This document shows, piece by piece, positions 8,721 to 20,151 of a stretch of DNA of 64,000 nucleotides. Under the pieces are notes generated by a model that ran no database searches, was not told the DNA's origin, and saw only the letters and a program-made list of their open reading frames with translations. A program made the translations under genes and the position numbers. The stretch's first letter is position 1, and every line of letters starts with the position of its first letter. The stretch is taken from assembly GCA_942492115.1 (NCBI GenBank), contig CALODL010000033.1:124001-188000 (forward strand). The letters are read 5' to 3'. Origin of the DNA: CALODL01 sp942492115 (lineage in GTDB: Bacteria; Planctomycetota; Phycisphaerae; UBA1845; CAIVHJ01).

Positions 8721-9275
8721 ATGGCGCATTCGCTGAGCACTACCGAAATCCGACACGGCCAGTCGGCTTCGCTGCCGATGGCGGTCATTGCTGTCTCGGG
8801 CTTTGCGCTGCTGACCGCATTGGGTGCCGGAGTTCGCGTTCCGTTGCCCGGCTCACCGGTACCGATGACGCTGCAAACGCTGGTGGTCATTCTCGCGGGT
8901 ATCGTGGCCGGACCCCGCCTCGGGGCGGCATCTCAGGTCTTGTATTTGTCAGCGGGCCTGTGTGGTCTGCCGATTTTCGCCACGGGCTCGCCCGCAACGA
9001 TGGGTTTTCTCGCTGGTTTCGTTCCCGCAGCGTTCGTGGCCGGCCTCGTAGCTGGCGATTCACGCCGAACGGGTCGTCTGATCGTGGCCGCAACGGCGGG
9101 TACATTCGTGGTTTTTGTCTGCGGTGTCGGCTGGCTGGGCTGGTGGCTCGGTGACGGCGCACTGGCCGTGAGCATCGGGTTGGTCCCATTCCTATCAGGT
9201 GCAGTGGTGAAGTTGGTTCTGGCGGTGTCGATCGCACGCGGAGTGCCGCGTCTGGAGATGGCCCCGAGAGGTTGA
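8721..9275 (+). CDS. bioY: biotin transporter BioY (ECF S-component)
   Basis: Integral membrane substrate-binding subunit that takes up biotin, alone or with an energy-coupling module. With the ATG at 8721 it has 184 residues and about six hydrophobic segments. The family motif VPLPGSPVPMTLQTLVVILAG appears at residues 34-54, followed by GPRLGAASQVLYLSAGLCGLP, where BioY proteins have the conserved biotin-contacting segment. No ECF ATPase or T-component genes are nearby. It is inserted between rpsL and rpsG with only 23 and 39 bases on either side, so it must be transcribed with the ribosomal genes. Confidence 0.9.
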   Translation: MAHSLSTTEIRHGQSASLPMAVIAVSGFALLTALGAGVRVPLPGSPVPMTLQTLVVILAGIVAGPRLGAASQVLYLSAGLCGLPIFATGSPATMGFLAGFVPAAFVAGLVAGDSRRTGRLIVAATAGTFVVFVCGVGWLGWWLGDGALAVSIGLVPFLSGAVVKLVLAVSIARGVPRLEMAPRG

Positions 9276-9314
9276 TGATTTGGCGGCTGTGGCCGTCGGC
9301 AGAGGATTGCGAAC

Positions 9315-9791
9315 ATGGCGTACAAGAGATTCACGAAGTCGGTCGATCAGCTGCGACCTGATCCACGGTTCAACAGCAAGCTGGCCAGCAAGTTTATCAA
9401 CTGCCTGATGTGGGATGGTAAGAAGACCGTCGCGTCCAAGGTGTTTTATGATGCCCTCGACATCGTCGGCAAGCGCATCAAGGACACGCCGCCTGCTGAG
9501 GTGTTCGAGGGTGCGATAAACAATGTCAAGCCCAACGTCGAAGTGCGTTCAAAACGCGTCGGCGGTTCGAACTATCAGGTGCCGATGGCCGTGAGTAAGA
9601 GGCGTCAGCAGGCCCTGGCAATTCGCTGGATTCTGCAAGCCATTCGTGGCGGCAAGGGCCAGCCGACCTGTCAACGACTCGCTCGAGAACTGTGTGATGC
9701 CTTCAATCGCGAGGGCAGCGCCATGACGACGCGCGAGAACGTCCACCGCATGGCCGAAGCCAACAAAGCCTTCAGCCATTTCGCCTGGTAA
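9315..9791 (+). CDS. rpsG: 30S ribosomal protein S7
   Basis: Primary 16S rRNA head-domain binding protein. 158 residues with the S7 signature around DPRFNSKLASKFINCLMWDG and the conserved beta-hairpin segment VKPNVEVRSKRVGGSNYQVP (about residues 74-93). The C-terminal TTRENVHRMAEANKAFSHF is also conserved. A strong terminator follows 25 bases after the stop, so the str cluster ends here without fusA or tuf. Confidence 0.98.
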   Translation: MAYKRFTKSVDQLRPDPRFNSKLASKFINCLMWDGKKTVASKVFYDALDIVGKRIKDTPPAEVFEGAINNVKPNVEVRSKRVGGSNYQVPMAVSKRRQQALAIRWILQAIRGGKGQPTCQRLARELCDAFNREGSAMTTRENVHRMAEANKAFSHFAW

Positions 9792-9816
9792 TCCGGCAGT
9801 CCTCAATCGAAACATC

Positions 9817-9844
9817 AGCCGCCCTTCGGGGCGGCTTTTTTTTT
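9817..9844 (+). terminator. intrinsic terminator after rpsG
   Basis: An 8-base-pair perfect stem, AGCCGCCC and GGGCGGCT, closed by a stable TTCG tetraloop and followed by a run of nine T residues. Confidence 0.95.
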
Positions 9845-10015
9845 CACGGATGTGCGGGACCGGACATCCTCCCCGACTGCGGGCGCGAGCCCTTGACCGC
9901 GGCAGCGACGCTCGCCCGTCAAATAGGTTGGCATCATGACGGAGTCGGGGTTCCACTCCCGCCCTCTTGCTCCCGTGTCCTGAACGGGCTGCACCGACCG
10001 CTTTTCCCCGCAGCT

Positions 10016-10588
10016 TCAGTGTGTTGTCGGCAGGCGGAACTCGGGCGTCATCGCTCGTTTGCGGCTCAATTTGAGCAGCATCGCGACGTAGCCGTTGGAA
10101 ACGTGGTCGGCCGGGTCGAGACCGATGCGTTGCAGCACGTCGGCGATGGTTGCTTCATCGGGGCCCTCGACCTCGACGTAGGTCCCCAGTTCGGGGACCG
10201 TGTCCAGTTCGATACTGCATCCGTCCAGAGTCCATGTTTCGCGCATCTTCTCGAAGACCAGTGCCGGTTTGAACCCGAGGTGATCGAACAGAGCAAGTGC
10301 GCGGTCCGCATCACTCACGCCAATTTCGATTTCCTGACGTTGCTTCAGCTTGCCGCCGCGCCGCTGGCCCTTGAATGTCGCCGTTGCGGTCACGCTGTCG
10401 TCTGCGGTCGAGCGTGCGGCGCGGACACGCAGCCCGCATCCCAGAGAGCGCAGTCGCAGCAAGGCGTGGTCGAGTATGTGGTTGGTTTCGAGACAGATCC
10501 CACGATGTTCGGCGTTGGCCGCGACGAGTGCTGCCCGCACCGCTTCATGGGATGAGACTTGAATCTTGGCTTCGATTTCGAGAGCCAT
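10016..10588 (-). CDS. CYTH-domain protein (CyaB class IV cyclase / triphosphatase family)
   Basis: CYTH proteins use a triphosphate tunnel to act as adenylate cyclases, thiamine-triphosphatases or inorganic triphosphatases. The EIEAKIQV motif at residues 4-11 is the family's ExExK signature, and ETNHILDHALLRLRSLGCGLRVR (residues 34-56) and EKMRETWTLDGCSIELDTVPELGTYVEVEG (about 113-142) match the next conserved blocks. At 190 residues it is a stand-alone CYTH domain. Which reaction it performs cannot be told from sequence. It sits 21 bases downstream of leuS and is probably co-transcribed. Confidence 0.88.
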   Translation of the reverse strand: MALEIEAKIQVSSHEAVRAALVAANAEHRGICLETNHILDHALLRLRSLGCGLRVRAARSTADDSVTATATFKGQRRGGKLKQRQEIEIGVSDADRALALFDHLGFKPALVFEKMRETWTLDGCSIELDTVPELGTYVEVEGPDEATIADVLQRIGLDPADHVSNGYVAMLLKLSRKRAMTPEFRLPTTH

Positions 10589-10609
10589 GCGCGGTTCCTG
10601 TCGAGATGT

Positions 10610-13498
<2,889 letters not shown>

Positions 13499-13731
13499 CT
13501 CCAGGCAGACGCCGGGCGGGCATTGTATCTATGCGTCGTACACAGGGCGAGCGGGGTTCGGGGAATTGCTCAGAGGTATTGAGAATCGTATGGTGAGGAG
13601 GAATCCGACGAGAGTGCCCGCCGCGATGGCGGGTGGCGTTTCATCGGAGGGGGCTGTGGCCTCCAAGTGGGTGGCAGCGCCTCCGGGTGCTGTGATGACA
13701 ACCGGCAACTCATCTAGGCTGCAGCGAGAGC

Positions 13732-14118
13732 CTAGAGGCCGTCAAGCTCCGGGCGGCCGCCGGTCTGCTCCTGCCGCGAACTCATTCCAGTCAACAGGCT
13801 CTTGTCGATATCGAGGTGTGCCGGGTGTTCCACGCGGTTGTCGGTGCCTTGCCCCCTGATCGCGCCGACCATGGCGCCATCCTCGATGGTCAGGACATTG
13901 CGACTGCCCATGATCGTGATCGCATCGACGCGCGAACCGCGCTCGACGTTGATTTTTGATCCGTCGCCGACGACGCTGATGTTGCCGTCGAAGACCTGGG
14001 ACACACGCACGCCACTTCCGTAGTTGTAGTCGCCCCAGACAAAGAACTTGAAACCGACCACGCCCAGGCCAGCGAGTAGAATCCCAAGGATCGTCATGGT
14101 TTTGAATAGCTTCTTCAT
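13732..14118 (-). CDS. small membrane-anchored protein of unknown function
   Basis: 128 residues. Residues 4-27 form an uncleaved membrane anchor (MKKLFKTMTILGILLAGLGVV). The rest alternates Val/Ile with Gly/Asp in a pattern resembling a short parallel beta-helix (VFDGNISVVGDGSKINVERGSRVDA, ITIMGSRNVLTIEDGAMVG), reminiscent of bactofilin or polymer-binding repeats but not an identifiable family. The final 30 residues are polar. It is transcribed away from the pilM operon. Confidence 0.6.
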   Translation of the reverse strand: MKKLFKTMTILGILLAGLGVVGFKFFVWGDYNYGSGVRVSQVFDGNISVVGDGSKINVERGSRVDAITIMGSRNVLTIEDGAMVGAIRGQGTDNRVEHPAHLDIDKSLLTGMSSRQEQTGGRPELDGL

Positions 14119-14139
14119 GATCAGCCCTTCATGTTGCGA

Positions 14140-14361
14140 TTATCGGATCAAGCAACTGTGGCCATGCGGGCCACGCGGTCGATCCACGAGGATCTCTTCG
14201 TCCGGCTCTCTCCAATATTGAATGTCGGCTCGGCGAAACGGGGCAATTTGACATATCCGGTAACTGGGTCCAAGAATCACTGATTCGATGGATTCGGCCG
14301 CGGACGGTCGATCCGAGCCCACCAGGCCCTGCATCATACGGCCAGGCCTGGTGACCCGCAC
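14140..14361 (-). CDS. possible short protein upstream of the membrane-anchored protein
   Basis: A 73-codon frame opening with GTG (an ATG-ATG pair at codons 9-10 gives 65 residues). Its second half, from SVILGPSYRICQIAPF onward, has a natural residue composition and G/C-rich third positions, but no family or motif is visible. It ends 22 bases before the next gene on the same strand. An overlapping frame at 14129-14452 looks less protein-like. It may be chance. Confidence 0.25.
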   Translation of the reverse strand: MRVTRPGRMMQGLVGSDRPSAAESIESVILGPSYRICQIAPFRRADIQYWREPDEEILVDRPRGPHGHSCLIR

Positions 14362-14426
14362 GGAATGGCATCATGCGGGCCGACATTAAAAAAGCATAAT
14401 CCATACCGACCCATCGGAGCCTTTTC

Positions 14427-14455
14427 TTTACAGGCTTTGGTGTTTGCTTCATACT
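14427..14455 (+). promoter_or_regulatory. promoter of the pilM/secretion operon
   Basis: TTTACA (14427-14432), 17-base spacer, CATACT (14450-14455). The start point would be near 14462, giving a 65-base leader that contains a small A/T stem-loop (GAAAAACTAGGTTTTC) before the ribosome site (GGGGAG) and the ATG at 14527. Confidence 0.6.
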
Positions 14456-14526
14456 GACTTTCTTATGAGGCTTGGGGTGCCCAGAGTACCGAAAAACTAG
14501 GTTTTCCTTGAATCGGGGAGCTGTGC

Positions 14527-16557
14527 ATGGCGAAGGCCAAGGCCGTGTGGGGCATCGACGTGGGCCATTGCGCTCTCAAGGCCGTCAAACTGGCACTGGC
14601 TGGTGACGACCAGGTCGAAGTCCTGGCAATTGAATACATCGAGCACGGCAAGATCTTGTCGCAATCGGATGCCGACCCACCAGAGCTGGTCGCCAAGTCG
14701 CTGGAGAAATTCCTGTCACGGAATGATCTCAGCGATGACGGTGTCGTTGTGGCCGTGCCCGGACAGCATACGTTGGCGCGCTTCAGCAAATTGCCCCCCG
14801 TTGACCCGAAGAAAATTCCCGACATCGTACAGTTCGAGGCCAACCAGCAGATTCCGTTCGATATGGATGAGGTCATCTGGGATTACCAGGCCTTCAGTGA
14901 AGATGACTCGCCCGAAATCGAAGTGGGTATCTTCGCGATGAAACGCGATCTGATACACCAGCATCTGGCACACTTCAGCGATGTGGGGATCGAGCCCATT
15001 GCCGTGCAGTCGGCGCCGCTCGGTGCGTTCGATGCCATGGCGTTCGACGGCCGCTTGAGTGATGAGACCACCGTGGTTCTCGACATCGGGGCCGAGAATT
15101 CCGACCTGGTTATTACCGACGGGATGCGCATCTGGACGCGTACGATCCCTATTGGTGGAAACAACTTCACGGACGGTCTGGCCAGTGGTTTCAAGCTGTC
15201 GTTCTCCAAGGCTGAAAAACTCAAGCGGCAGGCTGCGAGCAGCAAGTATGCCCGCCAGATCTTCCAGGCATTGCGTCCGGTTTTTGCTGACCTCGTCAGC
15301 GAGATCCAGCGTTCGATTGGCTTCTACACCTCGACCCATCGTGACGCCAAGCTCGAAGTGATGGTCGGACTCGGTGATGCATTCAAGCTGCCGGGGCTGC
15401 AGAAGTTCCTTCAGCAGAACCTCAACATGAAGGTCGTCAAGCCGACGCGGTTCAAGAAGGCGACCGTCAGTGCGTCCAGCGCGGAGTATAAAGAACATGT
15501 TCTGAGTCTCGCCGTGGCCTACGGTCTGGCACTCGAGGGCCTCGGTGTGGGGCGCATGACCAACAACCTCCTGCCGATGGAGATTGCACGACAGGCCATC
15601 TGGCGGCGGAAGCGCCCTTTTTTCGCGGCATCGGCTGCGTGCCTGCTGCTCGCCGCGCTGGTCGTGCAATGGCGATTCTCCTCAGATATGTCGGCCCTGG
15701 CCGATGCGCCGCAGACAAAGAGCATGAGCCTGGAACAGGCCAAGCAGATCTGCGTCAGTGGACCGCGGACACCCGAGGACAAGCCGCGCGAGTACGCAGC
15801 GGAAGTACTGGCGATGTCGAAGGCGTTGTCTGCTGAATACAACAGCCGTCAGGGCGAGGGCAAAAACCAACTCGAACAGAGCCATGACTTGCTCGAGTTG
15901 TTGAAGAATCGGGAATTCTGGCCACTGCTGCTGGACACCATCCACTCGGCCCTGCCAGGCGAACCGGCCAAGCTGGCCGGAGCGACCAGCGGGGCAGACT
16001 ACGTGCAGCGCCTGGTGTCGGGCGGGGAGGCTCTTGCTCGCGCCGAACGCAAGCAGATCTTCATTGAAGGTATGCGCAGCGAGTTCGTGGGCAACATCTA
16101 CGCTGAAGACTACCGCCGGCAGTCGGAAGAGGTCGACCTCTTCGACTTCTATGATGAAGAAGGCTTCGAAGGTTTCGTCATCACGCTCGAGTGCATGACA
16201 CCGCACAAAGATAATGCCAAGTTCATCGAGACCGACTTCATACCTGTCCTCCGCAAGAAAGGACGCGAGTCGGGACTGCCGTTCTACTTCGACGGTGTCC
16301 GTCTCATTGGCGGCCTCAACGAAAGATCCAGCTCCACGCCGATGGCGCGGCCTACTCGGGCTCCAGCGGGGCGCTCCGCCCCCGTGCGGCCGACGACGCA
16401 GGTATCGCGGGCGGGCAAGCCGGATCCACTGACATTCGAAGATACGACCGGCGACTGGCGTTTCGAGGTCAAGTTCGTTGTCGCCATGGGCGAAGTGCCC
16501 GAAGAAGAAACCCCTGGTACACCTGAGGCCGAAGGCCGCCGAGGCGGCGGACGCTAA
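14527..16557 (+). CDS. PilM-type pilus assembly ATPase with a membrane-anchored C-terminal extension
   Basis: 676 residues. Residues 1-345 are a PilM-like, actin-fold domain (GIDVGHCALKAVKLA at 9-23; LDIGAENSDLVITDG phosphate motif near 189; GGNNFTDGLA). PilM normally assembles under the inner membrane and binds the PilN tail. A membrane segment lies at about residues 363-382 (FFAASAACLLLAALVVQW). It is followed by about 290 periplasmic residues: a helical stretch and an Arg/Pro/Ser-rich linker near residues 600-640. Normal PilM has about 350 residues, so this looks like PilM fused to a PilN-like partner. It heads the operon. Confidence 0.85.
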   Translation: MAKAKAVWGIDVGHCALKAVKLALAGDDQVEVLAIEYIEHGKILSQSDADPPELVAKSLEKFLSRNDLSDDGVVVAVPGQHTLARFSKLPPVDPKKIPDIVQFEANQQIPFDMDEVIWDYQAFSEDDSPEIEVGIFAMKRDLIHQHLAHFSDVGIEPIAVQSAPLGAFDAMAFDGRLSDETTVVLDIGAENSDLVITDGMRIWTRTIPIGGNNFTDGLASGFKLSFSKAEKLKRQAASSKYARQIFQALRPVFADLVSEIQRSIGFYTSTHRDAKLEVMVGLGDAFKLPGLQKFLQQNLNMKVVKPTRFKKATVSASSAEYKEHVLSLAVAYGLALEGLGVGRMTNNLLPMEIARQAIWRRKRPFFAASAACLLLAALVVQWRFSSDMSALADAPQTKSMSLEQAKQICVSGPRTPEDKPREYAAEVLAMSKALSAEYNSRQGEGKNQLEQSHDLLELLKNREFWPLLLDTIHSALPGEPAKLAGATSGADYVQRLVSGGEALARAERKQIFIEGMRSEFVGNIYAEDYRRQSEEVDLFDFYDEEGFEGFVITLECMTPHKDNAKFIETDFIPVLRKKGRESGLPFYFDGVRLIGGLNERSSSTPMARPTRAPAGRSAPVRPTTQVSRAGKPDPLTFEDTTGDWRFEVKFVVAMGEVPEEETPGTPEAEGRRGGGR

Positions 16558-16575
16558 CTCGATCGAGAACGATCC

Positions 16576-17901
16576 ATGGATTTTGTAAAGCGCAACATTC
16601 TTCTTCTGGCCAGTGGCCTGGTGGGCATCGCCAGCCTGGGGTTGATGATTTGGGGCATAACCCGAATGGGTGAGGTGACCACCGCCATGGGTGCGGCCAG
16701 CAGTGTGGTCAACAGCCTTAACGGCGCCAAGGCGATCAGCACCGCCGACATTGACAATGAGTATGCCCGGATCGATCAAACGATCGAGTATTACGACAAG
16801 ATGATCGAGCACTTCGCTGACGCGACAGCGAAGAAGCCGATTCTCGAAGGGTTGTTGCCGGATCCGCCGGGCAACGAGCAGGGCAAGCAGCTCAAGTACG
16901 ATTTCCGTCCTGCATACAAGGCCGCGATGGACGGATTGATCGAACGCCTCCATGCCGGTCAACCACCGACTCGCGCCGAGGTCGAACGCATCGAAGACCA
17001 TCTCAAGAAGCGGCAGATGGAATTGGAATTGACAGCCGAATTCGACGAGCGGACCGATTCGACCGAGGCTCCGGCGGACACACCGGACGCTCCACCGGCC
17101 GACGAGGCTGACGAAGTGCCCGACCTGCCGGAGCGGGCCGGGCCGGAGTCGTGTAAACAGTACTGGGCTGTTCTCGCCGAGCGGGCACAGCACAGCGCGG
17201 ACATGCTGGCGTCGATCAGCAAGGCACGTGGTTTGTATTGCTACGCTGATGTGTTCGCGTTTACCACCCATGCGTTCTACAAGGGCGGCACGAACGAGCC
17301 GAGCATGGACGCGATCTGGGATGCCCAGTTGTGGTACTGGATCCAGCAGGATCTCGTCGAGATACTCGCCAGTGTGAATGACCGGGCGGCTGAAAAAGTG
17401 AAGGGTGCAGGCGGAAAGCCGTGGGTCGCCAACATGCCGATCAAAGACATTCGTGGCATGGGCGTCAGCCCGTACATCGACGGGGGCGACGACGAGGCTC
17501 GCCGGTCCGCAGACGATTTCCTGCCGCCGCTCCATCCCGACGACGCTTTCACGTTTCAGGTCGCACACCCGTTGTACGACGTCCTCAATGTGCGTCTGCA
17601 ACTGGTCATTGATCTACGGGATCTGGTGGCGATCATCGATGCGCTGACCCACGAGAAGTACAACATCGTCTTCAACGTCAGCTATGAGCGCGTCGAGCAG
17701 TCTCTCGATTTCAACGGCAAGGTCTATGGTCCTGAGCCCTTGGCGCTCGTGAAACTGGATATGCAAACCTACTTGTGTTACCGCTCATTCGTCCCCTTCA
17801 TGCCGAGCATCATTCGGGAAAGGCGCGGCGTGGAAAAGCTCTTCGAAGAGTTGGTGGGGAACGAAGAGGACGACAGCGGCGAGGACGAAGACGAGGGCTA
17901 A
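16576..17901 (+). CDS. membrane-anchored pilus/secretion alignment protein (PilO-like, uncertain)
   Basis: 441 residues. One membrane segment at residues 8-29 with the N-terminus in the cytoplasm, then a helical region, an acidic Pro-rich linker (about residues 155-190, PADTPDAPPADEADEVPDLP), and a folded C-terminal domain. The region around residues 360-400 (YNIVFNVSYERVEQSLDFNG) recalls the ferredoxin-like periplasmic domain of PilO/GspM proteins. Topology and position after a PilM-type gene support that role; sequence identity alone would not. The C-terminus is strongly acidic. The gene starts 18 bases after pilM. Confidence 0.65.
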   Translation: MDFVKRNILLLASGLVGIASLGLMIWGITRMGEVTTAMGAASSVVNSLNGAKAISTADIDNEYARIDQTIEYYDKMIEHFADATAKKPILEGLLPDPPGNEQGKQLKYDFRPAYKAAMDGLIERLHAGQPPTRAEVERIEDHLKKRQMELELTAEFDERTDSTEAPADTPDAPPADEADEVPDLPERAGPESCKQYWAVLAERAQHSADMLASISKARGLYCYADVFAFTTHAFYKGGTNEPSMDAIWDAQLWYWIQQDLVEILASVNDRAAEKVKGAGGKPWVANMPIKDIRGMGVSPYIDGGDDEARRSADDFLPPLHPDDAFTFQVAHPLYDVLNVRLQLVIDLRDLVAIIDALTHEKYNIVFNVSYERVEQSLDFNGKVYGPEPLALVKLDMQTYLCYRSFVPFMPSIIRERRGVEKLFEELVGNEEDDSGEDEDEG

Positions 17902-17950
17902 CGCCGCGTCGGATTTCGAATAGAGAGGTCAGACGCGAGGAGATCCTCCT

Positions 17951-19777
17951 GTGGCCAGGCAGAAAATCAATATTCTTGAGCGTCACGTCGAGAAAGCGGT
18001 CGTTGTTCTCTTCGGTGCCGTGTTGTGCTGGACGGTGTATGCGTACGGACTCAAGTCGCCGAACACCATTGACCTTGGCGGCCAGCAGGTCGGCCCCGGG
18101 CAAGTCGACGAAAAGGTGCTGGAAAAGGCCAAGAGCGTCTACAGCCGCATTGCGTCGCACAAGCCCGAGAAGTTCGAGATAGAAGATCTTCCGGCACGAC
18201 AGAAGACCCTGGCAGTTGGCCCATTGCAGAAGGAAAACAGTTCCATTGCGGCCGTCCTGCGCGCTGCCGTGCCCTTCGGGCCGCCCGTTCCTGTCGTTCA
18301 GGGACCAGGTGACACCGGGCAGGTGACGCTGGCCACGCTTGCTCCGCCGTCTGCTCTCGGTGTGGCTTCTGGCCGTCTGCTGGCGTACATGCCACCGGGG
18401 GATGCGGCCGTCGTGGGCGATCAGATCAGTGATCGCGATCATGAGCTGATGGTGTTGAACGGCCCTCAGGATGTGCCGTGGGTGACCCTGGGGATCGAGC
18501 TCAATGTCCGTGCTCAGCGCAAGGTATTCATCGAGAATAACTACGATACCCGGAAGATGGATGTGCAGGTCACCGGCATCGATGTCCAGCGGCGTCGGGA
18601 ACTCGGTGGTTCCTGGAGCGACTGGGAGGACGTCAAACCCTACAAGGTGCATTATTTCGAGACCGCTCCGGAGTTGACTCTCGAGGCTACTGATGAAGGC
18701 GAGATCGTCCCCATCGAGCAACGCAAAGCACTTCTGACATGGATTGACGAGGTGAGCGATTTCGAGCACGAGGTTCTCCGTCCGCGCATGCCCGAGGAGT
18801 GGGATGGTGATCCCTGGGTGCCTCCGATGTGTGCCAAGTTGCAGCAGACGTATCCAGACGAAGGCTGGTCCTGCCCGATCGTGGAGCAGGTCGTCGAGCA
18901 GCGCAAGCTGAGCCCGAGGAAACAAGCCGCCCGCGATCTGGAGACGGCCCGTACCTTGCTGGAGCAGGGTTTGCTCGACGAGGCAGAGGCCAAGGCCGAG
19001 GAGGTTGCGGGAACGCGCGATGCTCCCAAGAAACTTCGTGAGGAAGCGAATGCGTTACTGGAGGAGATCCAGGACGCGATCGATCAGCGGACGCGCGAAG
19101 AGATTGCCGCGGAACCCGATCCTGACGACGACCTGTTTGATGAAGAAGGCGAAGAAGAACCGCTCGACTACGAGTATTTCATCGTGACGGATACCTCGGC
19201 GCTGCCAGGACAGGCTTATCAATATCGCATCAAGCTGCGAGCCTACAACCAGTACGCGGGCCAGGCCTCGCGTTTGCAAAACGCTGACGATGCACGCAAG
19301 ATCGAGATCGATGGAGAATGGTCCACGCCATCGACCGTCGTGACAGTTCCGGCCATGCAACGCATTTACATGGTCGGTGCCGACAGCGATGACCGTGAGG
19401 TTCGATTCGAGGTGTTCAAGTGGATTCAAGGTGCGTGGCTCAAGCACGTACACCGCGCACGAATTGGTGAGACCATTGGTGAAGAGGAAAAGGTCCAGCA
19501 CCCGCTCACCGGTGAACGCATCAAAGTCGACTTCGCCACCGGCATGACTCTAGTTGACTTGTACCAGAGTCCCTTCGTGCCCGTGAAACACTCGCGCAAG
19601 GGCGGGGCGACGGTTGGAGAGCCCGAGTTGTCACCCGCCTGCTTGAGTGTTGGTACAGATCTCATGCTCGAGAGCATTCAGGAACGCGACAAGGTGGATC
19701 CCGAACGCAGGGACATTCAGAGTCAGCTGGACGCCCAGAAGAAAAAGAACCGGAAGAAGAAAAAGGGTCGCCCCTAG
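17951..19777 (+). CDS. membrane-anchored periplasmic component of the pilus/secretion operon
   Basis: 608 residues, with one N-terminal membrane segment (about residues 17-34) and a large periplasmic part. Residues 300-395 are helical and highly charged (AEAKAEEVAGTRDAPKKLR). A beta-rich region follows, with the fibronectin-like pattern YQYRIKLRAYNQYAG (about residues 420-435). The C-terminus is Lys-rich. It may play the PilP-like part linking the inner-membrane complex to the secretin, but I do not recognise the family. The start is a GTG, and the ribosome site GAGGAG can pair with CTCCT just before the start (AGGAGATCCTCCT), so translation may be gated by a hairpin. Confidence 0.65.
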   Translation: MARQKINILERHVEKAVVVLFGAVLCWTVYAYGLKSPNTIDLGGQQVGPGQVDEKVLEKAKSVYSRIASHKPEKFEIEDLPARQKTLAVGPLQKENSSIAAVLRAAVPFGPPVPVVQGPGDTGQVTLATLAPPSALGVASGRLLAYMPPGDAAVVGDQISDRDHELMVLNGPQDVPWVTLGIELNVRAQRKVFIENNYDTRKMDVQVTGIDVQRRRELGGSWSDWEDVKPYKVHYFETAPELTLEATDEGEIVPIEQRKALLTWIDEVSDFEHEVLRPRMPEEWDGDPWVPPMCAKLQQTYPDEGWSCPIVEQVVEQRKLSPRKQAARDLETARTLLEQGLLDEAEAKAEEVAGTRDAPKKLREEANALLEEIQDAIDQRTREEIAAEPDPDDDLFDEEGEEEPLDYEYFIVTDTSALPGQAYQYRIKLRAYNQYAGQASRLQNADDARKIEIDGEWSTPSTVVTVPAMQRIYMVGADSDDREVRFEVFKWIQGAWLKHVHRARIGETIGEEEKVQHPLTGERIKVDFATGMTLVDLYQSPFVPVKHSRKGGATVGEPELSPACLSVGTDLMLESIQERDKVDPERRDIQSQLDAQKKKNRKKKKGRP

Positions 19778-20151
19778 CGACTCCGTGCACGCCGGGTGGT
19801 CGAACCCCGATCGCCTGGCATCGATTATTAGAACGTAACATCCTGTTGGTCGTGCAATTATGTTGTACGCCGAGTTTTTCTCTCATCTCGAGGGGGTGTT
19901 GCGCGCTGCACGCGTGACGTGAACGGAAGGTTGTAATTCCGGGATTGGACGTTTAGACTTGTGAGGAGTTTCACTCCAGACCTTTGCCCCAGTTGGACTT
20001 GAGTCCGTGGGCAAGGTTGCCTTGATGCTGGCTGGCGGGCTGCAGGCCCCGGTGCCAGCGACGATCTCGCCGGTTTTCGGCGCCACTGCGATGAAACAGA
20101 TAAGGGTCTCGGCCAGGTCGAGGCTATGGGTAGGGAAGGAGGATGTCCCTG
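19778..20151 (+). other. leader region upstream of the secretin gene
   Basis: No gene is supported here. It contains a likely promoter (TTGTAA 19931-19936, 17-base spacer, TAGACT 19954-19959), giving a leader of about 185 bases. Within the leader GGAGTTTCACTCC (19974-19986 region) can form a small stem-loop, and a GC-rich segment follows. I see no known riboswitch. Confidence 0.5.
19931..19959 (+). promoter_or_regulatory. promoter of the secretin gene
   Basis: TTGTAA (19931-19936), 17-base spacer, TAGACT (19954-19959). This would allow the secretin to be expressed independently of the upstream pilM block. Confidence 0.55.

Noticed and set aside
15682..17601. A 639-codon open frame antisense to the pilM block
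   Set aside because: It crosses two well-supported genes on the opposite strand and has no ribosome site, domain or start consistent with expression.
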